Assembly: GCF_040939455.1 (NCBI RefSeq)
Contig: NC_134119.1
Span: 2,492,501 to 2,556,500, forward strand
Source of the DNA: Microcebus murinus
Taxonomy: Eukaryota > Chordata > Mammalia > Primates > Cheirogaleidae
Direction: 5' to 3'
Length of the DNA stretch: 64,000 bases
Of the stretch, positions 10,919 through 22,000 are shown one piece after another (the stretch's first letter is position 1; each line of letters opens with the position of its first letter). Position numbers and translations under genes: made by a program. The notes below the pieces were generated by a model. It was not told the DNA's origin and did not search any database. It worked only from the letters and a program-made list of their open reading frames with translations.

Positions 10919-12645
10919 ATGTCAGGACTCCTTAGGCCCCTTCTGGCCATGGCAGTGTCTGGGACTTTCCTTGTTCTTGGTGACTTTGACAGTTTCGGGA
11001 AGACAGTCTTGGTGGCCTAGAATGTCCCTCAACTGGGATTTGTCTCTTTTTCTGTTTGTTTTGTTTCATTTCGTTTTGTTTTTTGTGATTAGACTGTGGT
11101 CCTGGGTTTGGGGGAGGCGGATCACAGAGGTAGAGTGCCATTTTCGTCACATCTTATCAAGAATGCTCACTCCCAACCTGACTTGTCCCTGTTGGTGCTG
11201 ACCTGCATCTCGTGGCTGCGGCGGTGTTTGCTAGTTCTCTGCACTGCAGTGTTTTTCTTTTTCCTCCCTCTTGATGACCTGTACCCTTTGTTGGGCAGCC
11301 CGTACTTAAGGAGTAGGAAGTTATGTCCCACAGTCTTAAGGATGGAGTATCCACGTGAATTATTTGGAATTTTTCCACATAGGCAATTTGTGTATTCTCC
11401 TCTGTTTATTATCTAATCCTTTTTGGGGGAATGATATTAGAAATCAAGGTCCAGGTCCCAAGTGTGCTCATTCTACTGGAGTATTGTGCTTCCAGGCCCT
11501 CTTGACTGACAGTCGGGAAACGTGTGTGTACGCTAACCCCGTGTATACACATATATACAGATCTTTTTATAAATAACCATCTTTATTTATATTAACCTCA
11601 ACATGAGTTCATAGTGATGTCTGCAACTCTAATTCATTACCATGTGGATCATTCTAGCCTCCTTCACTTGCTTTCCTATAATTTTTCAATGCAACAATGA
11701 GAAATTATTAAATAAGAAGTTATTCAACTCCGGTGTACAGGTTCGGCAGTGTCAGAATTGTCAACCCACACCCCAGAGAGAAAGGACCTTAACAACGGAG
11801 GTACAGTGCTATGTGCAATCCCTGTCACCTCCAATATGCCACACTATACACGTTTCCAAGTCACTTAGGTCTCATTTCCCTGCATCTTCAGTGTGGTTGT
11901 GTCACACATTTGTAGTGTAGTCACATTCTTTTGTCACATTCTGCATTCTATCCCGATATCCTTCAATCTCCTATATTATTTTAAATTTGTATACAGTAAG
12001 GTGCACTTCGGTTCTGTAAAGTAATGTGGGTTTTGACAGATGCATGGTGTCGTTATCATATGGTTGGTTTCACTGTTCTAAAATAATTTCCCCAGGTTTA
12101 CCAATTTCACCATTCCCACCTCAACCCCTGGCAATCACAGATCTGTTCCTCACCTCTGTACTTTCGCCTTTTCCAGAATGTCATGTAATTGGAATAATAT
12201 GGTTTATAGCCGTTGGTAATTTTTCCACTTAGCAACATGCGTTCAAAATCCATCCAAGTGTTTGTGTGGCCCGATTTCTCGTTCTTTATCACAGTGTAGT
12301 GTTCCATTTAGTGGATGTGCCACACTTTGTCTACCCGTTCACGTATTGGTGGACGTTTTGGCTGCTTCCAGACGGTGGCATGAATAAAGTTGCTATAAGC
12401 ACTGACCTGCAGGTTTTTATGTGGACATAAGTTTCACATCAGTTGTGCAGATACCTAAGAGCATGGTTGCTGGATCTGATGGCAAGGCCACATTACCTTT
12501 GTGGGGAATTGTCAAATGCTCTTTCAATGTGGCTGGACCATTTTGCGTCCCCACCAGCAAGGAATGAGTGTTCCTGTTGTTCCACATCCTCACCAACAAT
12601 TGATATTGTGTTTTTTATTTTTTATGGTAGTCATTCAAAGAGGTG
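10919..12645 (-). mobile_element. L1M LINE-1 3' UTR and ORF2 end (antisense), proximal segment
   Basis: Collinear continuation of 10255-10564. Landmarks in order: GGACTCCTTAGGCCCCTTCT near 10924, CAACTGGGATTTGTCTC near 11029, AAATCAAGGTCCAGGTCCCA near 11441, ATGAGTTCATAGTGATGTC near 11604, then the typical antisense ORF2-end text (ACAGTGTAGTGTTCCATTTA near 12291, TGAATAAAGTTGCTATAAGC near 12381, TCCTCACCAACAATTG near 12588). No frame longer than about 140 codons survives and none reads as reverse transcriptase. Confidence 0.8.
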
Positions 12646-14239
12646 GGTAAAGCAAATCTATTTTAAAATGAGTTCCTTTGGTATATTCATTGCAGATCTA
12701 GTTCTATTTACTTTGATTAAGAGTAACTATGTATTTAGTTTAGCATTTGGTCCTCAAAATCCTTCTATAATCCAGCGTTATTACGAATATACTTTAAAGT
12801 CTCGAGGACCCATGGAAGTACATGTCTTCCTCCGATGGGGGGTACACAAGCTAAGCGGAGAGAAGAGATAGGGATTAAGATAATGAACACATAGCTACGT
12901 GAGCTCTGGATATTTCTTTAAGATGTGACTAGGTTTTCAATTTAATCATAGGCTTAATTGCAATAACTAGAGGGAAACGTGATCTAAGATTATGATTCCA
13001 GAATCCTTTTGATGATTCAAACCACGATATTTTATTATGGGTGGGCAAGGGGTTTCCTTCTGTCGCTCCAAGTGCCCCTGAAACTTTTATGGTTGACATC
13101 AAAAATAATTTGCTGTTGGGAAGCACCGGGCCAGCCATGCTCTGGGTTAGGGAAGCTCCCTAGAAAGGGAGGAACCCCACAGCCGAAGGGGACCCGCAGA
13201 GCACGGCTGGGGGTCGAGGCTGGACTCCCACAGTAACTGGGAGTGAGAAGGAGGAGTCCACAGCCCATCTGGCCCCCAACCCTTCCTCTCTGGCCTGTGT
13301 GGCATGGGTCCTGTGGGCAATCCCTGAATTCCCATGTCATGCAGTTGTCCCCTTGTGAAATCCAACTTCCGGAACTTTCTCAGGGACTGACCCACTGTCT
13401 CTGATCCTGTCTTGATCAGATCCCACGCTGATACGTTTCACTCCCTTTGCTGCTTTCGGTCCCCATGACATCCCTGCCCACTGTTGGCTAATTATCATTC
13501 TCCCTTCAGTTGCCCTTGGCAAATGCTCCTCTGGTTCCGATCTGGGCCAGACTCTGAACATGGGCACTGGGGTCTGAGGACAACCTTCCCGCCAAGTCCC
13601 TCCTCTCCCTGGGCAGCTCCGGGCACTGGGTCTACTCCACGGGAGCCACTTGTTTGGAGAAGAAGGTCACAGTGAGGAATTGCTGTCCTGAAGTCCAGGG
13701 GCACACTCTGATGTGCAACCTATAATGGCGCGTTACCTGGAAGACCTGGCCGGAGGGTCTCGTCTCAGACCCTGTGGTGGAACAGTGCCCCTGGGAGCCA
13801 TCAGCGAGGTGATGCGTAGATCAGCCAGGAACGGAAGTTGCCAGGGGTCAGCCCTGGGGGACAGGGATAAAGAAGGTGGGATGCCAGAACCCGATCCAAG
13901 AAATGAGCTTGGGGACAGAGCCAGGGATGAAAGCCTGAGCATGGGGAAGTGGGGACTGCGGACAAGGGCTGGATCTGAGGGCAGAGCATGCGAAGTCGCC
14001 AGCTGAGGTCTAGATTCACGCCGGGGGCCGGCGTGGTGGGCTGTCCTTTCAGGGCCCACGCTTTTCCTGCAGGAGACTGATGCCCACTCTCATAAAGGCA
14101 CACGCTGAGAACTCGGTACAACCATATGAAGATCTGGAGGAGTCCTCAGAAACTCAGACTCTCTTAGCTGTCACCTGTGCTGGCCAACAGAGCCCGAGCG
14201 CTGGAGAGGAAGAGTTGGCACTGTGGAGAATGGAAGACA
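12646..14239. other. Unassigned sequence
   Basis: About 1.6 kb with no repeat I can name. GC rises after 13120. Open frames of 70-140 codons overlap on both strands and show no domains. Nothing here supports a gene. Confidence 0.4.
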
Positions 14240-14685
14240 GCGTGTGTGTCCTGGGGCTGCCCTGACAATGTGCCATCACTTGGTGGGGGGGTCAACCCAC
14301 AGAGCTAAATTATCTCACAGTTCCGGAGGCCAGAGGTCGGAGATGAAGGTGTCACAGGTCTGCACTCCCTCTGAGAGTGTGAGGGAAGGACCCGTCCCCA
14401 CCCCGCCCAGCCTCTCCCAGGGTGCTGGCCATCTTCAGCATGCTCCGCTCCCCGACATGCTGCCCTGCTCTGCGCCTTCACCTGCACAAGGCGTCTCCCT
14501 GCGCGTGCACCTGTGTCCGCCTTTCCTGTTTTTGTAAGGACCCCAGCCATTGGATTAGAGGCCCGTTTCAAGTCTGCGTGAGTAACTACACCTGCAAGGA
14601 CCCTATCTCCAAATAAGGTCGCATTCTGAGGCACTGAGGGTATGAATTTGGGTGGGACACGCTCAGCCCAGAATAGGAAACAGGC
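14240..14685 (-). mobile_element. MLT1-like solo LTR (antisense)
   Basis: GTGTCCTGGGGCTGCCCTGA at the start, TCTCACAGTTCCGGAGGCC near 14312, CCAGCCATTGGATTAGAGGC near 14542, and TCCAAATAAGGTCGCATTCT near 14609 follow the reverse of an ERVL-MaLR LTR. It is a solo LTR with no internal region. Confidence 0.8.
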
Positions 14686-16544
14686 TTGGAGTCTACCAGT
14701 GACAGCCGTGTTGACCTTGACCTTGCTGGGGGTCAGACTTGACATGCAGCTGGGCAGACGAGCTACATGATTCATGGCCCCCTGCAGAGTGGCATGTGAA
14801 GTCCTTTGCCTAAGAATTAGTAAACATTGCAAGCTGGTGACAGGAAAGCACCTGACCTAGTGTAGACCCTCTGGGTTTGGGGCCTGTGACCGCCCAGGTC
14901 ACTCACCTGAGAGGAGGAAAGGGAGTGAGCAATGTGCTTGAGCTCGCCACCATCAAGAAGAACCCAGTGCAAGGAGGGAAACTGAGGATGGATTGCAAAG
15001 TCCCCATCTACTTGCTCCCACATAGCTTCTAGGGCAAACACACAGATGAGGGGCTCTCCAGGTGTGCTTCGGGGTTTCATGTTACGCCGGGTGCCGGGCA
15101 TGGACATTCACCACGTCGATCTTCCTGCTCTTACTGTGCCTGGACTGTCTCATGCTGTGTTTGCAGCTGACACGCTGGCACACGCAGCCCTGAGTCGCTC
15201 TTTTCCACGCCTTATCTCTTCGCGCAACTTCCCAGTCCTCGAGCCGAGCCCCGCTCGGTGGACACACATATGGCTCTGTTGTTGTTGCTGTCGTCTCACT
15301 GTTTTCCACCCTTGGCCCTGGGGGTTTCTGTCTCTGACGTGCGTGTGGTCTCGCCTCTCTTCCCCCTCAGCGGATGCTCCCTCGCTGTCTTCTAATAAAT
15401 GAATCACGCTCGCCTCCCTCTCCGAGCACAGCGGTCCTCCCACCCGGAGCAGCTGCTCCAGGGCTCTGGTGAGCTACGAGGCCCTATCGTTTTGTGGGGG
15501 GCAATTTTCAACGCCCCCGTGGATATTTCCTCCCTCGGGAATTTGGATACGTAGCAGAGTGAGAAGGGCGTTCTCTGAGCCTGACTATGGCGCCATGTAG
15601 CAAGCAAAACCGCGGTTACTAGGAGACTGACCCAGCAGAGCAGAGACAGCCCTGGCATGTCCCACGTCCTTGGGGTGTGGGGTGCACGTCCCTTCCCCGT
15701 CAGCACCCTCGGGAGAAGGCCAGGACGCTGGAGTAGCCTTCTGGGTGGCCGTGGCGTTTGCGTGGACCCCATCACACAGCGAGCTGTGCACACGGCCTCT
15801 TCTCTAACTGATAATCACACACCAACCAGCTCGCTCCTGAGGGCATGCTCAAATGCTAGCAGCGTTCCTTCCTGTCTCTAGAGGACCAAACTCTCGGCAG
15901 AATTGCCGAACCTCGTCCTGGTCTCTCCTGGAACTCTCTGGCAGCTGTTCTACGAAGGATGAACGGGGCGCCCGTTTCCTCAGCAGCCCCGATGCCAGCT
16001 GAGTGTTGGTGACTCAGGAGCCCGTCCCTGCTGCCCGGAGCTCCCCTGAGTCACCACGGGGATGCCCGGCTATTCTGGGATTTCCATCGCCCGCTTCACT
16101 CACCACGTCCCAAGCTGAACTCTCCGTCTTCCCAAACACACCCCTGCTGCTTTCTCTAAGCTGGCGGATGACCCAGCCCTGTGAAGGTCACTGCAGCCGG
16201 AAGCATCTTGCCCCAGCCCGCTTGCAACCAGCCCCCGGCCCTGCCAACCTAACCCTCTGGCCCCCCTCCCCTGCCTCCGCCTGCCTCTCACTGCCCTTCC
16301 CTTTGTCGTCAGATCTATGGCATTTTCCCAGAGGTGAGTTACGATCTCATGACTGCATGTCACTCCATGCTCTCTCCTCACCAGGTCTGTCTCCACCCTG
16401 CGGCCAGGACCTTCTGAAATATCCCTGCGCACCCCTGCCTAAGAGCCTCTGGGCAGTGTAACCTTCTCGCGCAGGGAAACATACGTGTAGCACACGACTC
16501 AGCCTCCTTGGGGCCAGCAGAAACAGAAGGCGCATGCGTGTCCG
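14686..16544. other. Unassigned GC-rich sequence
   Basis: No gene or repeat family is supported in this 1.86-kb interval. Some C- and T-rich text around 15300-15420 and 16220-16400 may be decayed L2, but the match is too weak to call. Confidence 0.4.
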
Positions 16545-16975
16545 TGCACAGACCGGTGTACAAACATCCACCACCCTCGCTCGTTGCAGCCCCAGACAGA
16601 AGCAACCTGCATGAGCACGGATGGGTGGTGGATCGATATCCGTGGCACATCTACAGGGCAGTGAAACTCGGCAGATGCCACAGTGACAGGGCTGAGTCTG
16701 ACTACAAGGTGGAGGGAACCCAGCCTGTCACAAGGCGTGCGCGCTGTGTTCCCTGCCTTTGAAGTTCTAGAAATGCCAGATCCGATCTCTGGGGACAGGA
16801 GCAGACCAGTGGTTGGACCTGGGGGGTGGGCGGCATGGGAAGGGGAGCCCAGGGACTTTTGGGGGCGGTGGACACGTCTGTGGTTAGGGTTGTGCTGGTG
16901 GTCACACAAGTGTGTGCGTTTGACAAAATTTAGTGAAATGCACAATTCCAATACATGCATTTTTACTGCATGTGA
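16545..16975 (+). mobile_element. L1M 3' end (sense), decayed
   Basis: The order CAGAAGCAACCTGCATGAGC, GGATCGATATCCGTGGCACA, TTTGAAGTTCTAGAAATGCC, GGAGCAGACCAGTGGTTGGA and TTTGACAAAATTTAGTGAAA tracks the end of ORF2 and start of the 3' UTR of ancient L1M. Many original A/T bases are now G/C. Confidence 0.65.
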
Positions 16976-17009
16976 GAAAAACAGAGCTCTGGGCTCCCCT
17001 TCCCCTTAG

Positions 17010-17500
17010 AATAGGAGAGCAGATCCTTCCCCTCGTCCGCACGGCTCCCGCACTGCCCCGCCCCGACATCCAGGCGTTTCTCCTGCATCTCCCAGCTCCT
17101 CCTAAACAGACAGCTCCCAGGACAACCCAGCTCAGTCCCCCTTTTGGCTGTTGAAAGGGTGTTTTGCCTCCGCCTGGAACAGTCTTATGTCTTCTCCTTG
17201 TCTGGCTGTCCCAGAGTCGGCCTCGGGTTTCTGCCCCGACACCCCCTCCTCTGGGAAGCCGACCGTCACCCGAGCCCACACCTGGGCCAGGTGGTTCTGC
17301 TGCACTGCGCCCTGGGGCGTGAGCCACATCGCCTGCCGGAGCCTTGACAGAAGGGGGGCTGTGTGTGTCCTCCTCGCTCTTGCGCCCCTGGAGCGCGGCC
17401 CAGCGCACGACCCGAAGCCAGGGTCCCCGGCTATCTGCTCCGTGAGCGAGTGCAATGACAGGAAGGCTGTGAACCCTCCAGCGGAAGGGTAAGCTGCGTG
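17010..17500 (+). mobile_element. L2 LINE fragment (sense)
   Basis: TTTGCCTCCGCCTGGAACAG near 17163, followed by an AAGCCGACCGTCACCCGAGC block, resembles the L2 3' region text for 'first letters, last letters' blocks common in mammals. This is a weak but ordered match. A 329-codon minus-strand frame (16902-17891) overlaps it and is rejected as chance. Confidence 0.5.
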
Positions 17501-18101
17501 CACACAACTGTGAGGCTGTCACCGCCGTGACCCGGGTGCTGCCACTCTCGGGGCCCGCCTCGCTCCCCTTTCCAGGGCGCCCTGACTTTGAGGCACCAGC
17601 CGGCCGTGCCCGCGGTCTCCGCCAGCGCATCTCAAAGACCGTCCTGCTAAAGCCCCGCTGGATTGCTGTCAGTGCAGCCTGTTCATGTGGAACCAACACC
17701 GTGACTGGCCTTGAGCCTGACACGGGCCGCCTGGCTCCCAGGTGAGGGCTCCGGCCAGCCTTCCGTCTGCAGAGTGTGACCGAGCCGGCCCTGGACGTGG
17801 GGGTTGTGGCAGCACAGAGGAGGGGGAGGAGCGCCCTCCTGGAGGTAGAATCAGAACCCCCAGCCCAGCAAGGCCGGTTAGGGCAGCACACAGAGCAGCC
17901 CCTCGCCTGTCCCGGGCGGGGCCGGTGGTGGAGCGAGCACGCGCGCGCCGTGGCCCTCCCAGCAGGACGGCGTGGGGCAGCGCGCCTGCAGGCAGACGCT
18001 GTGGCGCAGAGAGCAACAGGACAAGGCTGGGCTCTCGAGGCTGGACAGGGCTGGTCCTTGATCTTCTGAATTTCTTTAATGTGACCCCCTAATACAAAGT
18101 T
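17501..18101. other. Unassigned CpG-rich sequence
   Basis: CpG-rich from about 17520 to 18000 but weaker and shorter than the island at 6.4 kb. No exon or named repeat recognised. Confidence 0.4.
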
Positions 18102-18413
18102 TTTAAATTTTTCATGAAGAAAAGCATAAAAAATTTAAATTCGAACCATTAAGGAGTGACCTTCTGATAAACAAACGCCTGGCCCCGGGAGCCCCCATGC
18201 GGGGGACGAGCGTGCCTGACCCCTGACGCACCCCGCTTGGCTGGCCGGAGCTCGGCTGGCTCCAATTAGGGCCGAGGCAATTGCGGGGGTGGACGCGGGC
18301 AGCGGTGGGCCGGCTCGAGAGGCAGGTGTCGGGGCCTGCTGGTGCCCGGGATGCTTGCTCCCTTCGGGTTGTATTAGCTTGAATTTTTTATGTTTGCCCT
18401 CATGAAAAATTAA
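18102..18413. other. GC-rich block bounded by AT-rich inverted repeats
   Basis: The left arm (about 18105-18137) and the reverse complement of the right arm (about 18379-18411) agree at roughly 28 of 33 positions, including the shared core AATTTTTCATG. Between them lies about 240 bases of GC-rich sequence with a CCCCCATGCGGGGG near-palindrome and CTCCAATTAGGGCC. Structure fits an old DNA-transposon relic or a conserved hairpin-like regulatory element. No family is recognised. Confidence 0.6.
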
Positions 18414-18814
18414 CTCGGAACGTTCTTACCCTTTAGCGACGCTCTTTATCATGGGGATTGATGGAGAAACTGAGTTCCAAGGAGTCGGGAGGCACTTACA
18501 GTGTGCGCGGACGTGTCGGGCGCTGGAGGCAGGAGGAAGCTGGCTCCCTCTCTGCGCTGGCCGGAGCGAGGGACTGACGTCGGGGCAGGCGCTGGCGCCA
18601 CACGCCGGAGGTGTCACTGGTGCGTGGAGTCCACGAGGATGGCTCAGCCGTGGTCCTCTGCATGCCTCGAGCCGGGAAGGTCCGGGTTCTTTCCCAACAC
18701 GAGCTTCCTGCGCTGCAGCCTCATTGCGTCTGCGTGCCGGCTCCAAATCAGCGTGGGGCCATTCTCTACTCCAACACAAGAGGACGGCTGTTGTCCTTGA
18801 GTGGACGACAGACT
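18414..18814. other. Unassigned GC-rich sequence
   Basis: No gene or named repeat recognised. The open frames on both strands (18426-18867) overlap each other and lack domains. Confidence 0.4.
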
Positions 18815-19290
18815 GGTGGCCCTCTGTGGTAGGAGGAATAACGGTCCCCAAGGATATGACACTCTAATCCCCAGAACCGGTGAATACGTCACCTTCCGTG
18901 GCAAAAGGGCCTTTGCAGATGAGATTAAAGCAGGTATCTTGAGACGAGGAGCGTCGCGGAGGCTATCCAAGCGGGTCCCCGGCTGTCCCGGGGTCCCCGG
19001 GAGAGGGCGGCAGGAGGGCCAGCGTCAGGGACGCTGCGTGAGCGAGGCCCACCTGCTGCTGCAGCTCTGAGGGGGAAGGGGCCGTGAGCCCAGGGACGTG
19101 GCGGCTTCGGGAAGCTGGACAAGGACAGGGAAGGGATTCTGTCCCCGTGCTTGCAGGAGGAGTGTAGCCCTGCCGACGCCGAGACTTTTAGCCCAGTAAG
19201 ACCCACTTTGGACTTCTGACCTCTAGAACTACGAGATAACGAATTTGTGTTGTCTGAAGCCACTAAGTTTGGGGCCATTTGTTTCACACT
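18815..19290 (+). mobile_element. MLT1-like solo LTR (sense)
   Basis: Clear landmark order: TGTGGTAGGAGGAATAACGG at the start, CTCTAATCCCCAGAACCGGT near 18863, GGCCTTTGCAGATGAGATTA near 18908, AGTAAGACCCACTTTGGACT near 19196, and GTGTTGTCTGAAGCCACTAA near 19247. The middle is unusually GC-rich (CCCGGGGTCCCCGGGAG near 18986), probably local change after insertion. Confidence 0.85.
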
Positions 19291-20526
19291 CTCGGTGACG
19301 TTCCATGCTCTTGGTCTCACCTTCTGGCTCTCAGCAACCTCCTTCTGCACTTCCGGTGCCGCCCTTTCTGTGCGCTCAGAAACAGCCTTGCACGCTTGCA
19401 GTACCACCTGCCCGTCAGCTCAGCAGCACCGCTGCTATGGGGTCACCCCGTCCCTCACTCTCCGTCTACATCGGCCGGTGAAGTTTAACCCACGCCCAGC
19501 TCGGAACAGGGACCCTGGCTCGGGCCTGCCTTACCGGGCCACCGTCCTCTTGGCCCTAGGGTCGGCCAAGCCTGGCCGGCGCGAGCCTCACCTGGAACCT
19601 CTGCTGGAACAGTTGGTTGAGCCGCTTGTTCCAGGGGCGTGTGGAGGTCTTGGGGTTCACCTTGGCGCTGTTGGCACCCACCCTGTGACAACACCCGAAA
19701 GCGAAGCCGACCCTGAGGGCCGCAGAGCTCGAACATGAGTAGAGACGGATTCCGACCTGCATCCTTCAGACACCTGGGTTCTGCCAGGGATGGGAGCAGC
19801 ACTCGGTTTCCTCCACAAGCCGGGAGAGCTGGTTTCCGTGGCTCGCAGCACGGAGGTCTAGCGGGAGCAAGGCACTGTCACTCGGGGTGCCGTCTGCAGG
19901 CCGTCCTCCCCCAGGCCCTGCAGAGCTCAGCTCCCCGCGTCATCTCCCCAAAGGGGCTTCAGTGAAGTTGCCACTCGGGGAAAACCACCCAGGGCTCCTC
20001 AGCGCTCACAGCAGTGGGCTTGATTCCTTCCCGGGGAGTCAGGTCCCCCTCGCTGGCCAGAGACAGATGTTCCGGTTTTAGCTTCCACCACCCCTTGCAC
20101 CTAGACCAATGGGCCCATGGCAGGATTCTATATTCCATGCATACTGTTATAATGAATTATAACGTCTGTTCATCACATCAAAAATAAATGGACGGAAGAG
20201 AGTAATCGCAACAGTGTTGGTGTAGCCGTGCAGGGCGGGAGAGCTGACTCGGAATCCTGGAGAACGCACCCCCCAGGGGGCTGGGCCTGTGCCCCGGGAA
20301 TATGTGGGCTCCCCCAAGGCACCCAGATGATGATGTGAAGATGAGGCGTTGGCACATGAAGAGCTGGAGGCATTAGGTTCCTCTGATGGTGTCTGTCGTG
20401 AAACGCTCAGACGTGTTGTCACTCACACAGCTCAGGTGGATACGAGGCTCCTTCTTTTCCCAGAGGGACTGGAGTCTCCAGGGCTTTGAAAGACGAGGTA
20501 ACAGTGAGGCATACCGACGTGTCACG
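19291..20526. other. Unassigned sequence
   Basis: No gene or repeat family recognised. The part 20130-20200 is AT-rich. A 163-codon plus-strand frame at 19247-19738 begins inside the MLT1 LTR and is not credible as a gene. Confidence 0.4.
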
Positions 20527-20556
20527 AATAGTGGTTTTTTTTTTTTTTTTTTTTTA
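20527..20556. repeat. Poly-T run
   Basis: About 23 consecutive T residues near 20531-20555. No SINE or LINE body is recognised on its right side, so it may be a simple expansion. Confidence 0.9.
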
Positions 20557-21684
20557 ATGTGGAGGAAAGAAGAAACCAAAAGGAAGGAAAAACCAGCGAA
20601 TGGAGAAGAGTCAGTTAATTCTGATTCCAGTCACCTGAAATCCGTGCAGGATCAGGCGCAGGTCAGTGGGAAGGTTTCTTTTTTCTTGTTAGAGATTGTT
20701 GAGCAGATGAACTGTGAGTCCGAGACGGCTGCAGAAAACCTGTGTTGACTTCTGGAGGAGAGCGGATTGCTTTAAGGTCGCCGTGTTCACGCACGGACAA
20801 GTTGCAGCAGACGGGTACGGCTGCTGTTTCAGCTCCGTTCCTTAGTCGCCGTGTAAGTCTGACATACTCAAAAAAAAAAAAAATAGCATGCATCTAAAAA
20901 GCCTCTTATTATCTGGAGTTTTTGCCAATTAACACTGATGGTCTCCTAATTTCATGAAGTTTTATCACATGGACACTTTTCTTCAAACAATTCTGTAATT
21001 TTAGACTTGCGGTGGCGGCATGATTCTGGAAAAAGCCCAGACAGTTGTCACGAGCATGACTCATGTGCAGATGAACTTTGAGCTCTCAGAAGGTTTTAGG
21101 GAGGAAGAGGAGGAGAAGGGAGGAAGAACACAGTGAGGATTGCCAGTAGGTTCTGCCAGACGTGGGTGAGGATCTCAGCCCCACCGCTGGCGCTTGAGCT
21201 TGGTCCCGTCTCCTAAGCACTGTCACCGGTTGAGCTTGGAGGAGGAGATGCTGATGAGTTTGGCGCATGGTGGGGTGGTGATTAGGGTGTGCTCTTGGGA
21301 TCCGCACCTGCACACGAGGAGGAGGAGGAGGAGGAAGAGGAGTCCTGCTGTCACGCTGCACTGGAGGCCTGACCAGCAGCTCCCGCTGCTAGCAGGTGCT
21401 CTAAAGCCAAAGCAGCCCATTAGAGTCCCCCGCAGGGCTGAGAGGGTGGGGCCTTCACACCTCTGCATGCACCTGCCGCTAGTTTGGGCTGCCCAGGAAG
21501 GCGTGAGGCCCAGGAAGCTGTCTCTGTCTGCGGCAGTCCTTGCAGGGCTGACGGCCCACCCGCCACAGTGCCCACAGCTCTCGGAAAGGTGAGCCGGCAG
21601 CTGCTCTGCTCGTGCCCACCCAGCCCCCCACAGCTCCCGACCTTTACCCTGCAAGCCCAAGATGGCATTTCAGTCTCTCAGGGG
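20557..21684. other. Unassigned sequence with short simple repeats
   Basis: Holds an A run at 20870-20882 and a short GGA/GAA run at 21317-21342. No gene, exon or named repeat recognised. Confidence 0.4.
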
Positions 21685-21778
21685 CCACGTGGGATTGAAC
21701 GAGAGATTCCAGATAAAGCACTTCGCACAATGCCGGGCACACACGGTAAACGTTGGTGGCTGTGAATAAAAGTGATAA
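21685..21778 (+). repeat. MIR SINE 3' part (sense)
   Basis: AAAGCACTTCGCACAATGCC then a GGTAAACGTTGGTGGCTG block is the MIR 3' tail in sense orientation. Confidence 0.65.
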
Positions 21779-21799
21779 CTATTATTGTTTATTATTATT

Positions 21800-22000
21800 A
21801 CTAGTTATAAGTACTCTCATTATTATGGAATGCTTTGCAAATGTGTAAGCATGCACATCTCATGAACCACTGGGGCCGGAGAATTAGCTGTGTGTCCAGT
21901 TTGCAGGTGAGAGTCAGAGACTCATTGAGGTTGAGCACATGTGGCCACAGTCCGGGATGACGCTGGAAGCCAAGAGTTGGGATCACAAGTCTGTTTTGGA
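21800..22000 (-). repeat. MIR SINE (antisense)
   Basis: TTTGCAGGTGAGAGTCAGAG near 21900, TTGAGGTTGAGCACATGTGG near 21925 and TGGAAGCCAAGAGTTGGGAT near 21963 follow the reverse of the MIR core. It faces the sense copy immediately to its left, tail to tail. Confidence 0.65.

Noticed and set aside
16902..17891. 329-codon minus-strand open frame
   Set aside because: It crosses L2-like text and a CpG-rich stretch, overlaps long frames on the other strand, and shows low-complexity R/G/P/S composition without any domain. Low stop density in GC-rich DNA explains it.
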